Both the position numbers and the translations under genes were made by a program. Shown here piece by piece: positions 1 through 6,940 of a stretch of DNA of 10,570 nt; within the stretch, counting starts at the first letter, position 1; the number at the start of each line of letters is the position of its first letter. A model generated the notes under the pieces. The model searched no databases, was not told where the DNA came from, and worked only from the letters and a program-made list of their open reading frames with translations. The stretch spans positions 1 to 10,570 of the forward strand of contig PCCJ01000018.1 of the NCBI GenBank assembly GCA_002731665.1, in the 5' to 3' direction. The stretch is from Actinomycetota bacterium (lineage in GTDB: Bacteria; Actinomycetota; Acidimicrobiia; Acidimicrobiales; Poriferisodaliceae).

Positions 1-1268
1 ATTAAATAAAATAGTTGGTCATCAGCAACTCGAGATACGGTGGCTTCGTGCCCTATCTCTGCGCTTCTTGAACCGATTTCTTGATATGGGTACGTGTCGG
101 AACGACTTTCTTGATCCAAAAGCAAAGCGTCACATTGAACATGACTTTTGCAATTTTCCATTCCTTCTTCAACACGTACTAGGCCTCTGTAGGTTGTTCT
201 TCCACCATCTTTCGAAATGGATTTAGATACAATCTTTGAGGTAGTTTCAGGAGCGGCATGCACCATTTTAGCTCCTGCGTCTTGGTGCTGTCCGTTTCCA
301 GCATAAGCAACTGATAGCACCTCACCGGAAGCTTTAGGGCCCATTAGGTAGACTGCTGGATACTTCATGGTCAAACGAGAACCGATATTTCCGTCGATCC
401 ACTCAACGTGCGCCTCTTCGTAAGCAGCAGCTCGCTTAGTTACTAGATTGAAAACGTTAGAGGACCAATTCTGAATAGTCGTGTAAGTGATTCGAGCTCC
501 AGGCAAAGCGCAAAGTTCAACTACAGCAGAATGAAGAGAGTCTGAGCTGTACACAGGAGCAGAACAACCTTCGATGTAGTGCACTGATGAGCCTTCGTCA
601 GCAATAATCAAGGTGCGTTCGAACTGGCCCATGTTTTCAGTATTTATTCTGAAATACGCCTGCAGAGGCATTTCTACTTCCACCCCAGGCGGCACGTAGA
701 TAAATGAACCACCAGACCACACAGCCGAGTTCAAAGCCGAAAATTTGTTATCTCCGGGCGGAATAATTGACGCGAAATACTTCTGCACGACTTCTGGATG
801 CTCTTTTACAGCCGTGTCCATGTCAGTGAATATCACGCCCTGAGCCTCAAGATCTTCACGATTACGGTGGTAAACCACTTCTGACTCATACTGAGCAGTA
901 ACGCCTGCTAAATACTTTCGCTCAGCTTCCGGAATCCCAAGTTTTTCGTATGTGTCCTTAATCGAGTCTGGAAGTTCCTCCCAAGCATCTACTTGGTGAT
1001 TCGTAGGTTTTATGTAGTAATAAATATCATCAAAAAAAATCTCTGAAGTATCGCCGCCCCAATTAGGCATAGGCTTTTTTTTGTATATGTCGTACGAACG
1101 AAGCCTAAAATCAAGCATCCAGTCCGGTTCTTTTTTCATCATCGACATTTCTCGGATAATGTCCGAGCTAAGCCCACGCTGAGGTTTGTAGACGTAATCT
1201 TCTTTATCGCTCCACCCCAACTTGTATTTACCAAGGTCAACGGCCACTTTGGCGTCAATATCACTCAT
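1..1268 (-). CDS. sufB: Fe-S cluster assembly scaffold protein SufB (C-terminus cut by window edge)
   Basis: SufB is the core of the cytosolic SufBC2D complex on which Fe-S clusters are built with sulfur from SufS. Reading leftwards from an ATG at 1268 gives 422 codons with no stop, against about 470 in full-length family members, so only the last ~50 residues are missing. Recognisable segments include PNWGGD, the long central beta-helix with VPPGVEVEMPLQAYFRIN, and EGCSAPVYSSDSLH. The functionally key Cys379 (in HVQCDA) and Glu408 (in HEATVSRV) are 29 residues apart, the same spacing as E. coli SufB Cys405/Glu434. A good ribosome binding site (AGGAAG, 7 nt before the ATG) fixes the start. 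It lies 75 bp downstream of the preceding gene on the same strand; the rest of a suf operon (sufD, sufC, sufS) probably continues off the left edge, which is inference. Confidence 0.96.
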   Translation of the reverse strand, partial: MSDIDAKVAVDLGKYKLGWSDKEDYVYKPQRGLSSDIIREMSMMKKEPDWMLDFRLRSYDIYKKKPMPNWGGDTSEIFFDDIYYYIKPTNHQVDAWEELPDSIKDTYEKLGIPEAERKYLAGVTAQYESEVVYHRNREDLEAQGVIFTDMDTAVKEHPEVVQKYFASIIPPGDNKFSALNSAVWSGGSFIYVPPGVEVEMPLQAYFRINTENMGQFERTLIIADEGSSVHYIEGCSAPVYSSDSLHSAVVELCALPGARITYTTIQNWSSNVFNLVTKRAAAYEEAHVEWIDGNIGSRLTMKYPAVYLMGPKASGEVLSVAYAGNGQHQDAGAKMVHAAPETTSKIVSKSISKDGGRTTYRGLVRVEEGMENCKSHVQCDALLLDQESRSDTYPYQEIGSRSAEIGHEATVSRVADDQLFYL

Positions 1269-1307
1269 AAAACACTTCCTGGCTAGATGTAAGCTTCGAT
1301 TAAAGGA

Positions 1308-1318
1308 TAGTCGGACTA
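1308..1318. promoter_or_regulatory. Short palindrome upstream of sufB, possible operator
   Basis: TAGTC-G-GACTA, a 5-bp inverted repeat around one base, lies in the 75-bp gap before sufB, about 40 bp upstream of its start. Suf operons are often controlled by Rrf2-type or SufR regulators, so an operator here would make sense, but the palindrome is short and I see no match to a known binding-site consensus. Weak call. Confidence 0.2.
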
Positions 1319-1343
1319 AACGCTCAGAACGACGTCTATGCAC

Positions 1344-2363
1344 TTATAAGGTTAATCGTTCTGAAGTTGTGCCGCTTAGATGTACATATCCGGGTACATC
1401 CCCATGAGGCGTATCCAGGTAAACTTTAGCTTCTGGGGGTTGAGCAAACCTCCCGTGGCTCCAACGAATTTCTATGTGACCATCTACCGCTATATCAACC
1501 GATGACAAGTGATCTTTCACCGTTCCTCGCCAATTAACCGTTGGTTGTCCGGCATCTCCAGCCCATATTTCCATATCTCTGAATTCGAAACGTCGGCGCC
1601 AATCCCACGGAGTGGTTACTCGCAATCGAATTGAGCCAGAGCGTGATGACCCTAAAACAAAATATGGGGCAGAACCGATCCTCAACATTCGCCATAGCAT
1701 CGCTTCTTTTTGTCGCTTCGACCACAACGATTCTCTCCAAATTTCAGATGTGCCTCTCCCTACTGCTCCTACGAGTTGGCTATACGCATCCGAGCATTCT
1801 TGGCTCCAGTCTCGATTCGCAAGACCCGTTTTTAATTCATCTCTGTGGTGTCGGGCAAGATCTCCCACAAATGGCGGCAGAAATTCTTTGAGCCCGAGTT
1901 CCTTGCGCACAATGTCATAAAGCGCCTGGTGTTCTTTGGGCGCAACGTGATCATACCAATCACGAATCTCCGTGTTTGTGCCAAACAGACTTGAAGCAGA
2001 AGCGTTCAATAAAATTTTTGATGCGTATTTACAAGATACTAGGTATACGTGATCAACTCTAAGGTCCACCGGCAGTTGGTCTTGTCCGGGACTCCGGTGA
2101 CTACCTTTCCATTCTATAATTAAGGGAGGTCGACCCCGGAGCCCATCTTTGGCGGCCATAAAAACCTGGCCGTTACGATATGCACCCGCAAAATCGATTC
2201 GAAATTGTGGTTTATCAGCACTCTCAACAAACCGTTCCCAGGTTACTGCCTCCACTTCTGTTAACGCTTTCGGTTTTCTCTCTAGGGCTTGCATCGGAGA
2301 AAGAAAGCCCAACATCCCAACAGCGGTTGCTAGTTCGGTTACTTCTGTCCGCCGAGACGCCAT
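1344..2363 (-). CDS. Conserved hypothetical protein with a PD-(D/E)XK nuclease-like pattern
   Basis: Protein of 339 residues that I do not recognise as a named family. Residues 54-86 read as a beta strand with Asp57 (FRIDFAG), a loop rich in Gly/Arg, then a strand ending in Glu84-Trp-Lys86 (LIIEWKG), followed by a DLRVDHVYLVSCKY stretch (100-113). The D-x26-E-x-K arrangement with flanking hydrophobic strands resembles the active-site core of PD-(D/E)XK nucleases, but this is pattern reading only. Residues 195-339 are rich in Trp and Arg and look like a separate, mostly beta domain. No signal peptide or membrane segment. The ATG is 4 bp after the stop of the upstream oxidoreductase gene with no clear Shine-Dalgarno, which fits translational coupling; Met17 is an alternative start. 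The neighbouring sufB is 75 bp downstream. Nuclease activity is a hypothesis. Confidence 0.85.
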   Translation of the reverse strand: MASRRTEVTELATAVGMLGFLSPMQALERKPKALTEVEAVTWERFVESADKPQFRIDFAGAYRNGQVFMAAKDGLRGRPPLIIEWKGSHRSPGQDQLPVDLRVDHVYLVSCKYASKILLNASASSLFGTNTEIRDWYDHVAPKEHQALYDIVRKELGLKEFLPPFVGDLARHHRDELKTGLANRDWSQECSDAYSQLVGAVGRGTSEIWRESLWSKRQKEAMLWRMLRIGSAPYFVLGSSRSGSIRLRVTTPWDWRRRFEFRDMEIWAGDAGQPTVNWRGTVKDHLSSVDIAVDGHIEIRWSHGRFAQPPEAKVYLDTPHGDVPGYVHLSGTTSERLTL

Positions 2364-2367
2364 AAAA

Positions 2368-3258
2368 CTAAGAGATTAAATAGGGCGCTAGTCTCTGCCA
2401 GCCTTCAACCACCTGGTCCGGAGTGTCCGCTAGCACTTGAATACATACATGATCTGCTCCAGCCCTGAAGTGCTCATCAACTCTTGTCTTGATTATTTCG
2501 GAAGAGCCCCACGCCACTATTGCATCCACAATTTTATCGGACATGTTTTCGACCTCTTCACGGTCATAACCCAAACGAACAAGATTGTTAGCGTAGTTCG
2601 GCAGACCACAATATCGTTCCATATGCTTCCGGGCTATTGCACGAGCAACCTGAGGGTCTTCTTCAAGTACTACCATTTGCTCGGGATATAGTGCAGCTTC
2701 AGGCCCCATCGTTTGACGGGCCATTGCGGTATGTTCCGGTGGAACGAAATAAGGGTGGGCTCCACCAGTTTCGGTAGCCGCTAGTTGCAACATTTTCGGA
2801 CCTAGTGCCGCCAAGACTACTTCTGGTAACTCTTCAGGACCAACCGCTAAAAATTTAGCTTTACCCATCAGCTTCAAATAGGAGGACATAAAACTTAAAG
2901 GCTTCGAGTAATCATGCTTTCGCACCCATTCAACTAAATGGTGGTGGCTCACTCCGAGCCCCAAAAGAAAACGTGCAGGAAACGCTTCTTCAATTGAGCG
3001 GAGGGTATTGGCCATTGTCATGGCATCTCGAGCATAAATATTTGCTATTCCTGTAGCCAGGACAAGTGACTCAGTGCCACCCAACATTCGACAGGCCGTA
3101 ACGAACGGATCTCGACCTACCGCCTCGGGAATCCAAACGGCCCCATAGCCGAGGGCTTGCGCTTCCTGGCAGTACTCAATCCCAGTCGCCGATGAAACCT
3201 GATCTAGAACATTTGTCCAGATTCCAATTTTTCCAAGATCAGTTCGCCTCGATGCCAT
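2368..3258 (-). CDS. LLM-class (luciferase-like) F420-dependent oxidoreductase
   Basis: Protein of 296 residues of the luciferase-like monooxygenase fold (TIM barrel binding F420 or FMN). The N-terminal strand GKIGIWTN, the segment GYGAVWIPEAVGRDPF, the VLATGIANIYARDAMTMA strand-helix and FLLGLGVSHHHLVE are typical of the subfamily of mycobacterial F420-type oxidoreductases (MSMEG_4141-like, from memory). Full length for the family. F420-dependent members carry out hydride transfer on diverse substrates; the substrate here cannot be told, and FMN use is not excluded. The only plausible start is the ATG at 3258; no clear Shine-Dalgarno precedes it. It follows the carbonic-anhydrase-like gene by 62 bp and is 4 bp from the next gene, so the three are probably cotranscribed. 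Its first six residues (MASRRT) are identical to those of the next gene although the codons differ. Confidence 0.93.
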   Translation of the reverse strand: MASRRTDLGKIGIWTNVLDQVSSATGIEYCQEAQALGYGAVWIPEAVGRDPFVTACRMLGGTESLVLATGIANIYARDAMTMANTLRSIEEAFPARFLLGLGVSHHHLVEWVRKHDYSKPLSFMSSYLKLMGKAKFLAVGPEELPEVVLAALGPKMLQLAATETGGAHPYFVPPEHTAMARQTMGPEAALYPEQMVVLEEDPQVARAIARKHMERYCGLPNYANNLVRLGYDREEVENMSDKIVDAIVAWGSSEIIKTRVDEHFRAGADHVCIQVLADTPDQVVEGWQRLAPYLIS

Positions 3259-3320
3259 GTCGCAAATTTAGGCCCTTGTTTCTCCGCTTGCTCGTCAATC
3301 ACTAACAGTTTTAACTATTT

Positions 3321-3839
3321 TCAGCCAACGCGACGTAACTGTTTGCGAAAGATTTCACCTCGTTCAACGTAATGAGAAACTCCACGAAGGATCAATGGGG
3401 CAGTATCGACTTCTTCACGAATCTTTGCTGGCATCCCAAGCGCCATGGTTCCCGCGGGAACTCTCATTTTTCCAGGGACCACCGCTCCTGCTCCAACAAG
3501 GGCTCGGCTTTCGACAACTGCGTCATGAAGCACAATAGAGCCAGTCCCAATCAGAGCTTCATCGTCAACGCGACAGCCCTCGAGATGAGCCAGGTGCCCT
3601 ATCGTGCATCGTTTTCCAACTATCGTCGGAAACTGCGCCGTTACGTGGAGTACAGCATTATCTTGCACTGACGTTTCCTCGCCAATAAAAATGTCATTGT
3701 CATCGGCTCTCAGCACTGCCCCTGACCAAATAGTCGCGCCAGCGCCGATTTTCACTCTCCCAATAATCACAGCTTCTGGCATAACGAAGGCTGAAGGATG
3801 TATCGATGGTTCTTGATCACCAAGAGCATAAATGGGCAT
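3321..3839 (-). CDS. Gamma-carbonic-anhydrase-family protein (left-handed beta-helix)
   Basis: Protein of 172 residues made of hexapeptide repeats forming a left-handed beta-helix with a C-terminal helix, usually a trimer with metal between subunits. Conserved family residues are present: Arg44 and Asp46 (LRADDNDI), Gln59-Asp60 and His65 (VQDNAVLH), and His82 (IGH). The classical third zinc ligand, five residues after His82 (GHxxxxH in Cam/YrdA), is Glu87 here, while His85 lies three residues after His82 (GHLAHLEGC). Enzyme activity is therefore uncertain; many family members are of unknown function. The ATG at 3839 has a ribosome binding site AAGGTG 5 nt upstream and a good promoter further up (3875-3904). 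It is the first gene of the leftward operon. The gene ends in TGA followed two codons later by an in-frame TAG. Confidence 0.93.
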   Translation of the reverse strand: MPIYALGDQEPSIHPSAFVMPEAVIIGRVKIGAGATIWSGAVLRADDNDIFIGEETSVQDNAVLHVTAQFPTIVGKRCTIGHLAHLEGCRVDDEALIGTGSIVLHDAVVESRALVGAGAVVPGKMRVPAGTMALGMPAKIREEVDTAPLILRGVSHYVERGEIFRKQLRRVG

Positions 3840-3874
3840 TTGAGCACCTTAAAAATAAACGATATTGGACAACT

Positions 3875-3904
3875 ATTGTAACTTAGCCTGGCTTTGCGCC
3901 TCAA
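3875..3904 (-). promoter_or_regulatory. Sigma-70-type promoter of the carbonic anhydrase operon
   Basis: Read on the minus strand: TTGAGG (3899-3904) as -35, 18-bp spacer, TACAAT (3875-3880) as -10, placing the transcription start near 3868, about 30 bp before the carbonic-anhydrase ATG with its AAGGTG ribosome site in between. Good match by eye, not tested. It occupies the stretch that a longer ptrB reading from a TTG at 3865 would claim as coding. Confidence 0.5.
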
Positions 3905-3921
3905 CCGGTAGCGTTTGCAGA

Positions 3922-5985
3922 GTGATAGCGCCGGAAAACCCAGCACCAATAGCTCCACTCAAACCACACGTACGAACAGTGCATGGTATCAGCCAGGAAG
4001 ATCCATGGTATTGGCTAAGGAATCGCGATGACCCCGACACATTGATGTATCTCGAAGCCGAAAACAAATATGCTGAAGAAATAACCGCGCCGCTTGAAGC
4101 CCTGCAGACCACTTTATTCAATGAGATGAAGTCACGGGTGTTGGAGACCGACCAGTCTGTTCCCGTTCCTAAGGGAGATTGGGCCTACCAGGTTCGCACC
4201 ATAGAAGGTCATTCTTATCCTGTTCACGTTCGATGGCCTATAGGCAAACCGACAGAAGAACAGGTGCTGCTCGACGAAAACGCTCTAGCTGACAAGCATG
4301 ACTATTTTGCTCTAGGAGATCTTGCAATTAGCCATGACCATCGAATGCTGGCTTATACCTTTGACACTTCAGGCAACGAGGAGTACGAACTCGTCGTCAT
4401 CAATCTCGAATCGAAGCAGATCGTTGATGCAGGTCTTAAAGCTCTTTCATATGGTTTGGTTTGGGCAAATGATGCGCACACTTTATTTCTTGTGCGCAGC
4501 GACGAAGCAAGTCGCCCTAGTCGAGTCATTCGTCACAAAGTTGGTTCCCACCCAGACGAGGACACCATTGTTTTCGAAGAACCTGATGAAAGATTCTGGG
4601 TTGGCATAGGTAACACACGAAGCGAAAAATATGTGGTCTTGGGGTCTGAGTCCAAAAATACTTCTGAGTACTGGCTCATTGATGCCGATAACCCGGATTC
4701 GATGCCTCGAATAGTTGAGCCAAGGTCAGATGGCCACGAATACCGCATCACCCACCGAGAAGACTACCTTTTGATACTTACTAACGACGGTGCTTCAGAT
4801 TTTCGGCTAGTGCAGGCCCCTGTCAACGCTCCTGAGCGAAACAACTGGACGGAGTTGATTTCACATCACGCAGGCACTCGTCTCGAAGATGTTGATACTT
4901 TTGAAACCTTTACGGTTGTATCTCAACGACGAGACGCAGTTCCGGTATTGCTAGTGATCGATCACTTACTTGATCGAAATTTCCAAATAGAAATGGATGA
5001 AGAAATCTACGACGCTGCTGCTGGCGCGAACGCAGAATACCGGACACGTCAATTTAGATATGGCTACACGTCGATGGTGACTCCTAATTCCACTTATCAA
5101 CTTAATCTAGACACTCTTGAACGAGAGCTACTTAAGCAACAACCCATCACCGGTGACGTGAATCTGGCTAATTATCAAACAGAACGCACCTGGGCCACTG
5201 CGGCAGATGGAAAGCAAATACCCATTAGTCTTGTATGGCGTCCAGATCGCGTAGATGGGCCTGCCCCGACGGTCGTTTATGGGTATGGCTCTTACGAAGC
5301 TGTTATGCCAGCCTCATTCTCATCAGCGAGACTGTCTCTGCTTGATCGAGGAATAATCTTCGCCATGACTCATGTCCGTGGCGGCGGTGAGTTAGGCAGG
5401 GATTGGTATGACGGCGGGCGTCTTGCAAATAAACAAAATACATTCACCGATTTCGCTATATGTGTAAGACATCTTGTAAACAGCAGTTTTTCTGCAGAAG
5501 ACCAAATTATCGCACGAGGAGGAAGTGCAGGCGGCCTTCTTATGGGCGTAATCGCAAACCAAGAACCTGAACTTTTCGCTGGAATAGTGGCTGAAGTGCC
5601 TTTCGTGGACAACGTCAACACAATGCTGGATCCAAGTATTCCGCTTACGGTAACTGAATACGACGAATGGGGGGATCCCAATAGTTTTGATGCATTTCAG
5701 TGGATGTGTGCTTACTCACCATACGAAAACGTAATTTCTCAGAACTACCCTCCCATGCTAATCACGGCCGGATTAAACGATCCGAGAGTTCAGTATTGGG
5801 AACCAGCCAAATGGGTGGCAAAACTTCGAACGGCAAACACATCTTCCAATATTTTAATGCTTAAAACAGAAATGGGTGCTGGTCACGGCGGACCATCGGG
5901 GCGTTACAACGCCTGGCGAGACGAGGCCTTTGTGTTCTCATTCATTCTCGACTGTCTTGATACGTCAAGGCCTTCAAAAAGTTAA
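3922..5985 (+). CDS. ptrB: Oligopeptidase B (S9A prolyl oligopeptidase family)
   Basis: Serine peptidase that cleaves short peptides after basic residues, normally cytoplasmic. An N-terminal segment and seven-bladed propeller (about residues 1-410) precede the alpha/beta-hydrolase domain. The catalytic triad is visible: Ser535 in GGSAGG, Asp620 in LNDPRV and His655 in GHGGPSGR. These lie exactly 3 residues after the E. coli PtrB triad (532, 617, 652), and the length of 687 residues from the GTG at 3922 matches the E. coli 686. That is why I choose GTG 3922 over the longer TTG frame at 3865, whose extra 19 residues (rich in Cys and Trp) look non-coding and overlap the divergent promoter. There is no strong Shine-Dalgarno. 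No signal peptide. The last 12 bp overlap the end of the opposing MauE-like gene. Confidence 0.96.
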   Translation: MIAPENPAPIAPLKPHVRTVHGISQEDPWYWLRNRDDPDTLMYLEAENKYAEEITAPLEALQTTLFNEMKSRVLETDQSVPVPKGDWAYQVRTIEGHSYPVHVRWPIGKPTEEQVLLDENALADKHDYFALGDLAISHDHRMLAYTFDTSGNEEYELVVINLESKQIVDAGLKALSYGLVWANDAHTLFLVRSDEASRPSRVIRHKVGSHPDEDTIVFEEPDERFWVGIGNTRSEKYVVLGSESKNTSEYWLIDADNPDSMPRIVEPRSDGHEYRITHREDYLLILTNDGASDFRLVQAPVNAPERNNWTELISHHAGTRLEDVDTFETFTVVSQRRDAVPVLLVIDHLLDRNFQIEMDEEIYDAAAGANAEYRTRQFRYGYTSMVTPNSTYQLNLDTLERELLKQQPITGDVNLANYQTERTWATAADGKQIPISLVWRPDRVDGPAPTVVYGYGSYEAVMPASFSSARLSLLDRGIIFAMTHVRGGGELGRDWYDGGRLANKQNTFTDFAICVRHLVNSSFSAEDQIIARGGSAGGLLMGVIANQEPELFAGIVAEVPFVDNVNTMLDPSIPLTVTEYDEWGDPNSFDAFQWMCAYSPYENVISQNYPPMLITAGLNDPRVQYWEPAKWVAKLRTANTSSNILMLKTEMGAGHGGPSGRYNAWRDEAFVFSFILDCLDTSRPSKS

Positions 5986-6369
5986 GGCACCGATCGCGCA
6001 AAGCATGAAAGCTCCGTTCCTTAGCAGAGACCACGCGCCAACTGGTTTAGCTGCCAGACCTCCGAAACAAGCGCATACAGGTCTTTCATCTTTAGGAAAA
6101 CTCAGTGCCTTAATCAGCACAGCAGAGAAAACAATCAGAGCCACTAACCCCGCCCATATGAACAGAGTGGATTGAAATCCAACTACCAGAAAAGCCCCCA
6201 CTACTATTTCAAGGGGAGCAACAATAGGAGTCACTAATCGCGGTACTCGCAACAATTCAGCCGCCATTGGCCATTTTTTGTCTCGCAATTTAAGGGTTCC
6301 CGAGCTTAGAAATATTAGCCCAAACGCTACTCGACTAATGAGACCCAAAGAGAACGATGACTCAAACAC
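5974..6369 (-). CDS. MauE/DoxX-like four-helix membrane protein with CxC motif
   Basis: Protein of 131 residues with four predicted membrane helices (about 7-24, 43-64, 67-90 and 111-130). The region resembles the MauE/DoxX-type redox membrane family: SRVAFGLIFLSSGTLKLRD at the first helix and a Cys99-x-Cys101-Phe-Gly motif in the loop before the last helix. MauE is needed for disulfide-rich methylamine dehydrogenase maturation; actinobacterial homologues of this size occur without mau genes and their role is not established. Start is GTG at 6369, 9 bp after the stop of the flavin reductase gene, so the two form an operon. No clear Shine-Dalgarno. It ends in TGA, showing that TGA is a normal stop in this genome, and overlaps ptrB tail-to-tail by 12 bp. 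Confidence 0.85.
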   Translation of the reverse strand: MFESSFSLGLISRVAFGLIFLSSGTLKLRDKKWPMAAELLRVPRLVTPIVAPLEIVVGAFLVVGFQSTLFIWAGLVALIVFSAVLIKALSFPKDERPVCACFGGLAAKPVGAWSLLRNGAFMLCAIGALTF

Positions 6370-6378
6370 TGTTAGTAG

Positions 6379-6855
6379 CTACTTAAACGTTCCGTATCCA
6401 CCTTTAAAAAATAAAAGCGGCTCTTTGTCTTCGCCAGCTGCTATCTCGATGACTCGACCTATGACGATGTCATGGTCACCACCATCATGAATAGTCTCAA
6501 TTTCACAGTCTATATAGGCAACCGAACCCTCAATTATTGGCGACCCGGTGGGTCCTGGGCGCCAGTTCACTCCTTCGAATTTGTTCTCAGAACGACTCGC
6601 CATTACCCCACAGACCTCGAGCTGGTCTAAGGCCATGACGTTTACACAAAAAACACCGGCCTCTTTAATCGCTAGCCAAGAACTAGAATCTTTACTCGGA
6701 AGAAAAGCCACAAGCGGCGGATCTAAGGAAACAGATGTAAAAGAACCTATTGCCATTCCAACAGGCGTTCCTTCATTGACTGCGGTTACTGCAGTAACAC
6801 CTGTGGCGAATTGTCCCAAAATGTTTCTAAAATCACGTGAATCAAATTCAGTCAT
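6379..6855 (-). CDS. Flavin reductase family protein (FMN-binding split barrel)
   Basis: Protein of 158 residues, typical family length, covering the whole flavin_reductase-like domain. The N-terminal signature FRNILGQFATGVTAVTA, the SFTSVSLDPPLVAFLPSKDSSSW segment, the FCVNVMALDQ strand, the GGDHDIVIGRV motif and the C-terminal LLFFKGGYG are all characteristic. Such proteins use NAD(P)H to reduce FMN or FAD, supplying reduced flavin to a two-component monooxygenase, or bind flavin tightly themselves. No partner monooxygenase is adjacent, though a luciferase-like oxidoreductase lies 3.5 kb away. No strong Shine-Dalgarno; an AATAAT box 8 nt before the ATG could be the -10 of a nearly leaderless transcript. 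It is divergent from the selenoprotein operon across 85 bp. Confidence 0.93.
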   Translation of the reverse strand: MTEFDSRDFRNILGQFATGVTAVTAVNEGTPVGMAIGSFTSVSLDPPLVAFLPSKDSSSWLAIKEAGVFCVNVMALDQLEVCGVMASRSENKFEGVNWRPGPTGSPIIEGSVAYIDCEIETIHDGGDHDIVIGRVIEIAAGEDKEPLLFFKGGYGTFK

Positions 6856-6903
6856 AGATTCTTATTATTAACAGCTTTGCACGCCTAACATCACTTCAAA
6901 TCT

Positions 6904-6940
6904 TTGCATTCTCCGTTTAGGTGTCGACTAACATTGTCTC
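6904..6940 (+). promoter_or_regulatory. Candidate leaderless promoter of the thioredoxin-fusion/UGSC operon
   Basis: TAACAT (6929-6934) fits a -10 box and ends 6 nt before the ATG at 6941, so transcription would begin at or next to the start codon. There is no Shine-Dalgarno sequence before this ATG, as expected for a leaderless transcript, a mode common in actinobacteria. A weak -35 candidate, TTGCAT (6904-6909), has a 19-bp spacer. Inferred from position and sequence only. Confidence 0.4.

Noticed and set aside
1612..1920. Plus-strand open frames opposite the 1344-2363 gene
   Set aside because: Low-complexity shadow translations with no family resemblance and no ribosome site, opposite a coherent coding sequence.
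3865..3921. Longer ptrB N-terminus from TTG 3865
   Set aside because: It adds 19 residues not expected for the family, overlaps a good divergent promoter, and GTG 3922 gives catalytic numbering within 3 residues of E. coli PtrB.
6056..6096. AGACCT/AGGTCT inverted repeat followed by a T-rich stretch as a ptrB terminator
   Set aside because: Only 6 bp with a 17-nt loop and an interrupted T-tract, 70 bp past the stop; too weak to call.
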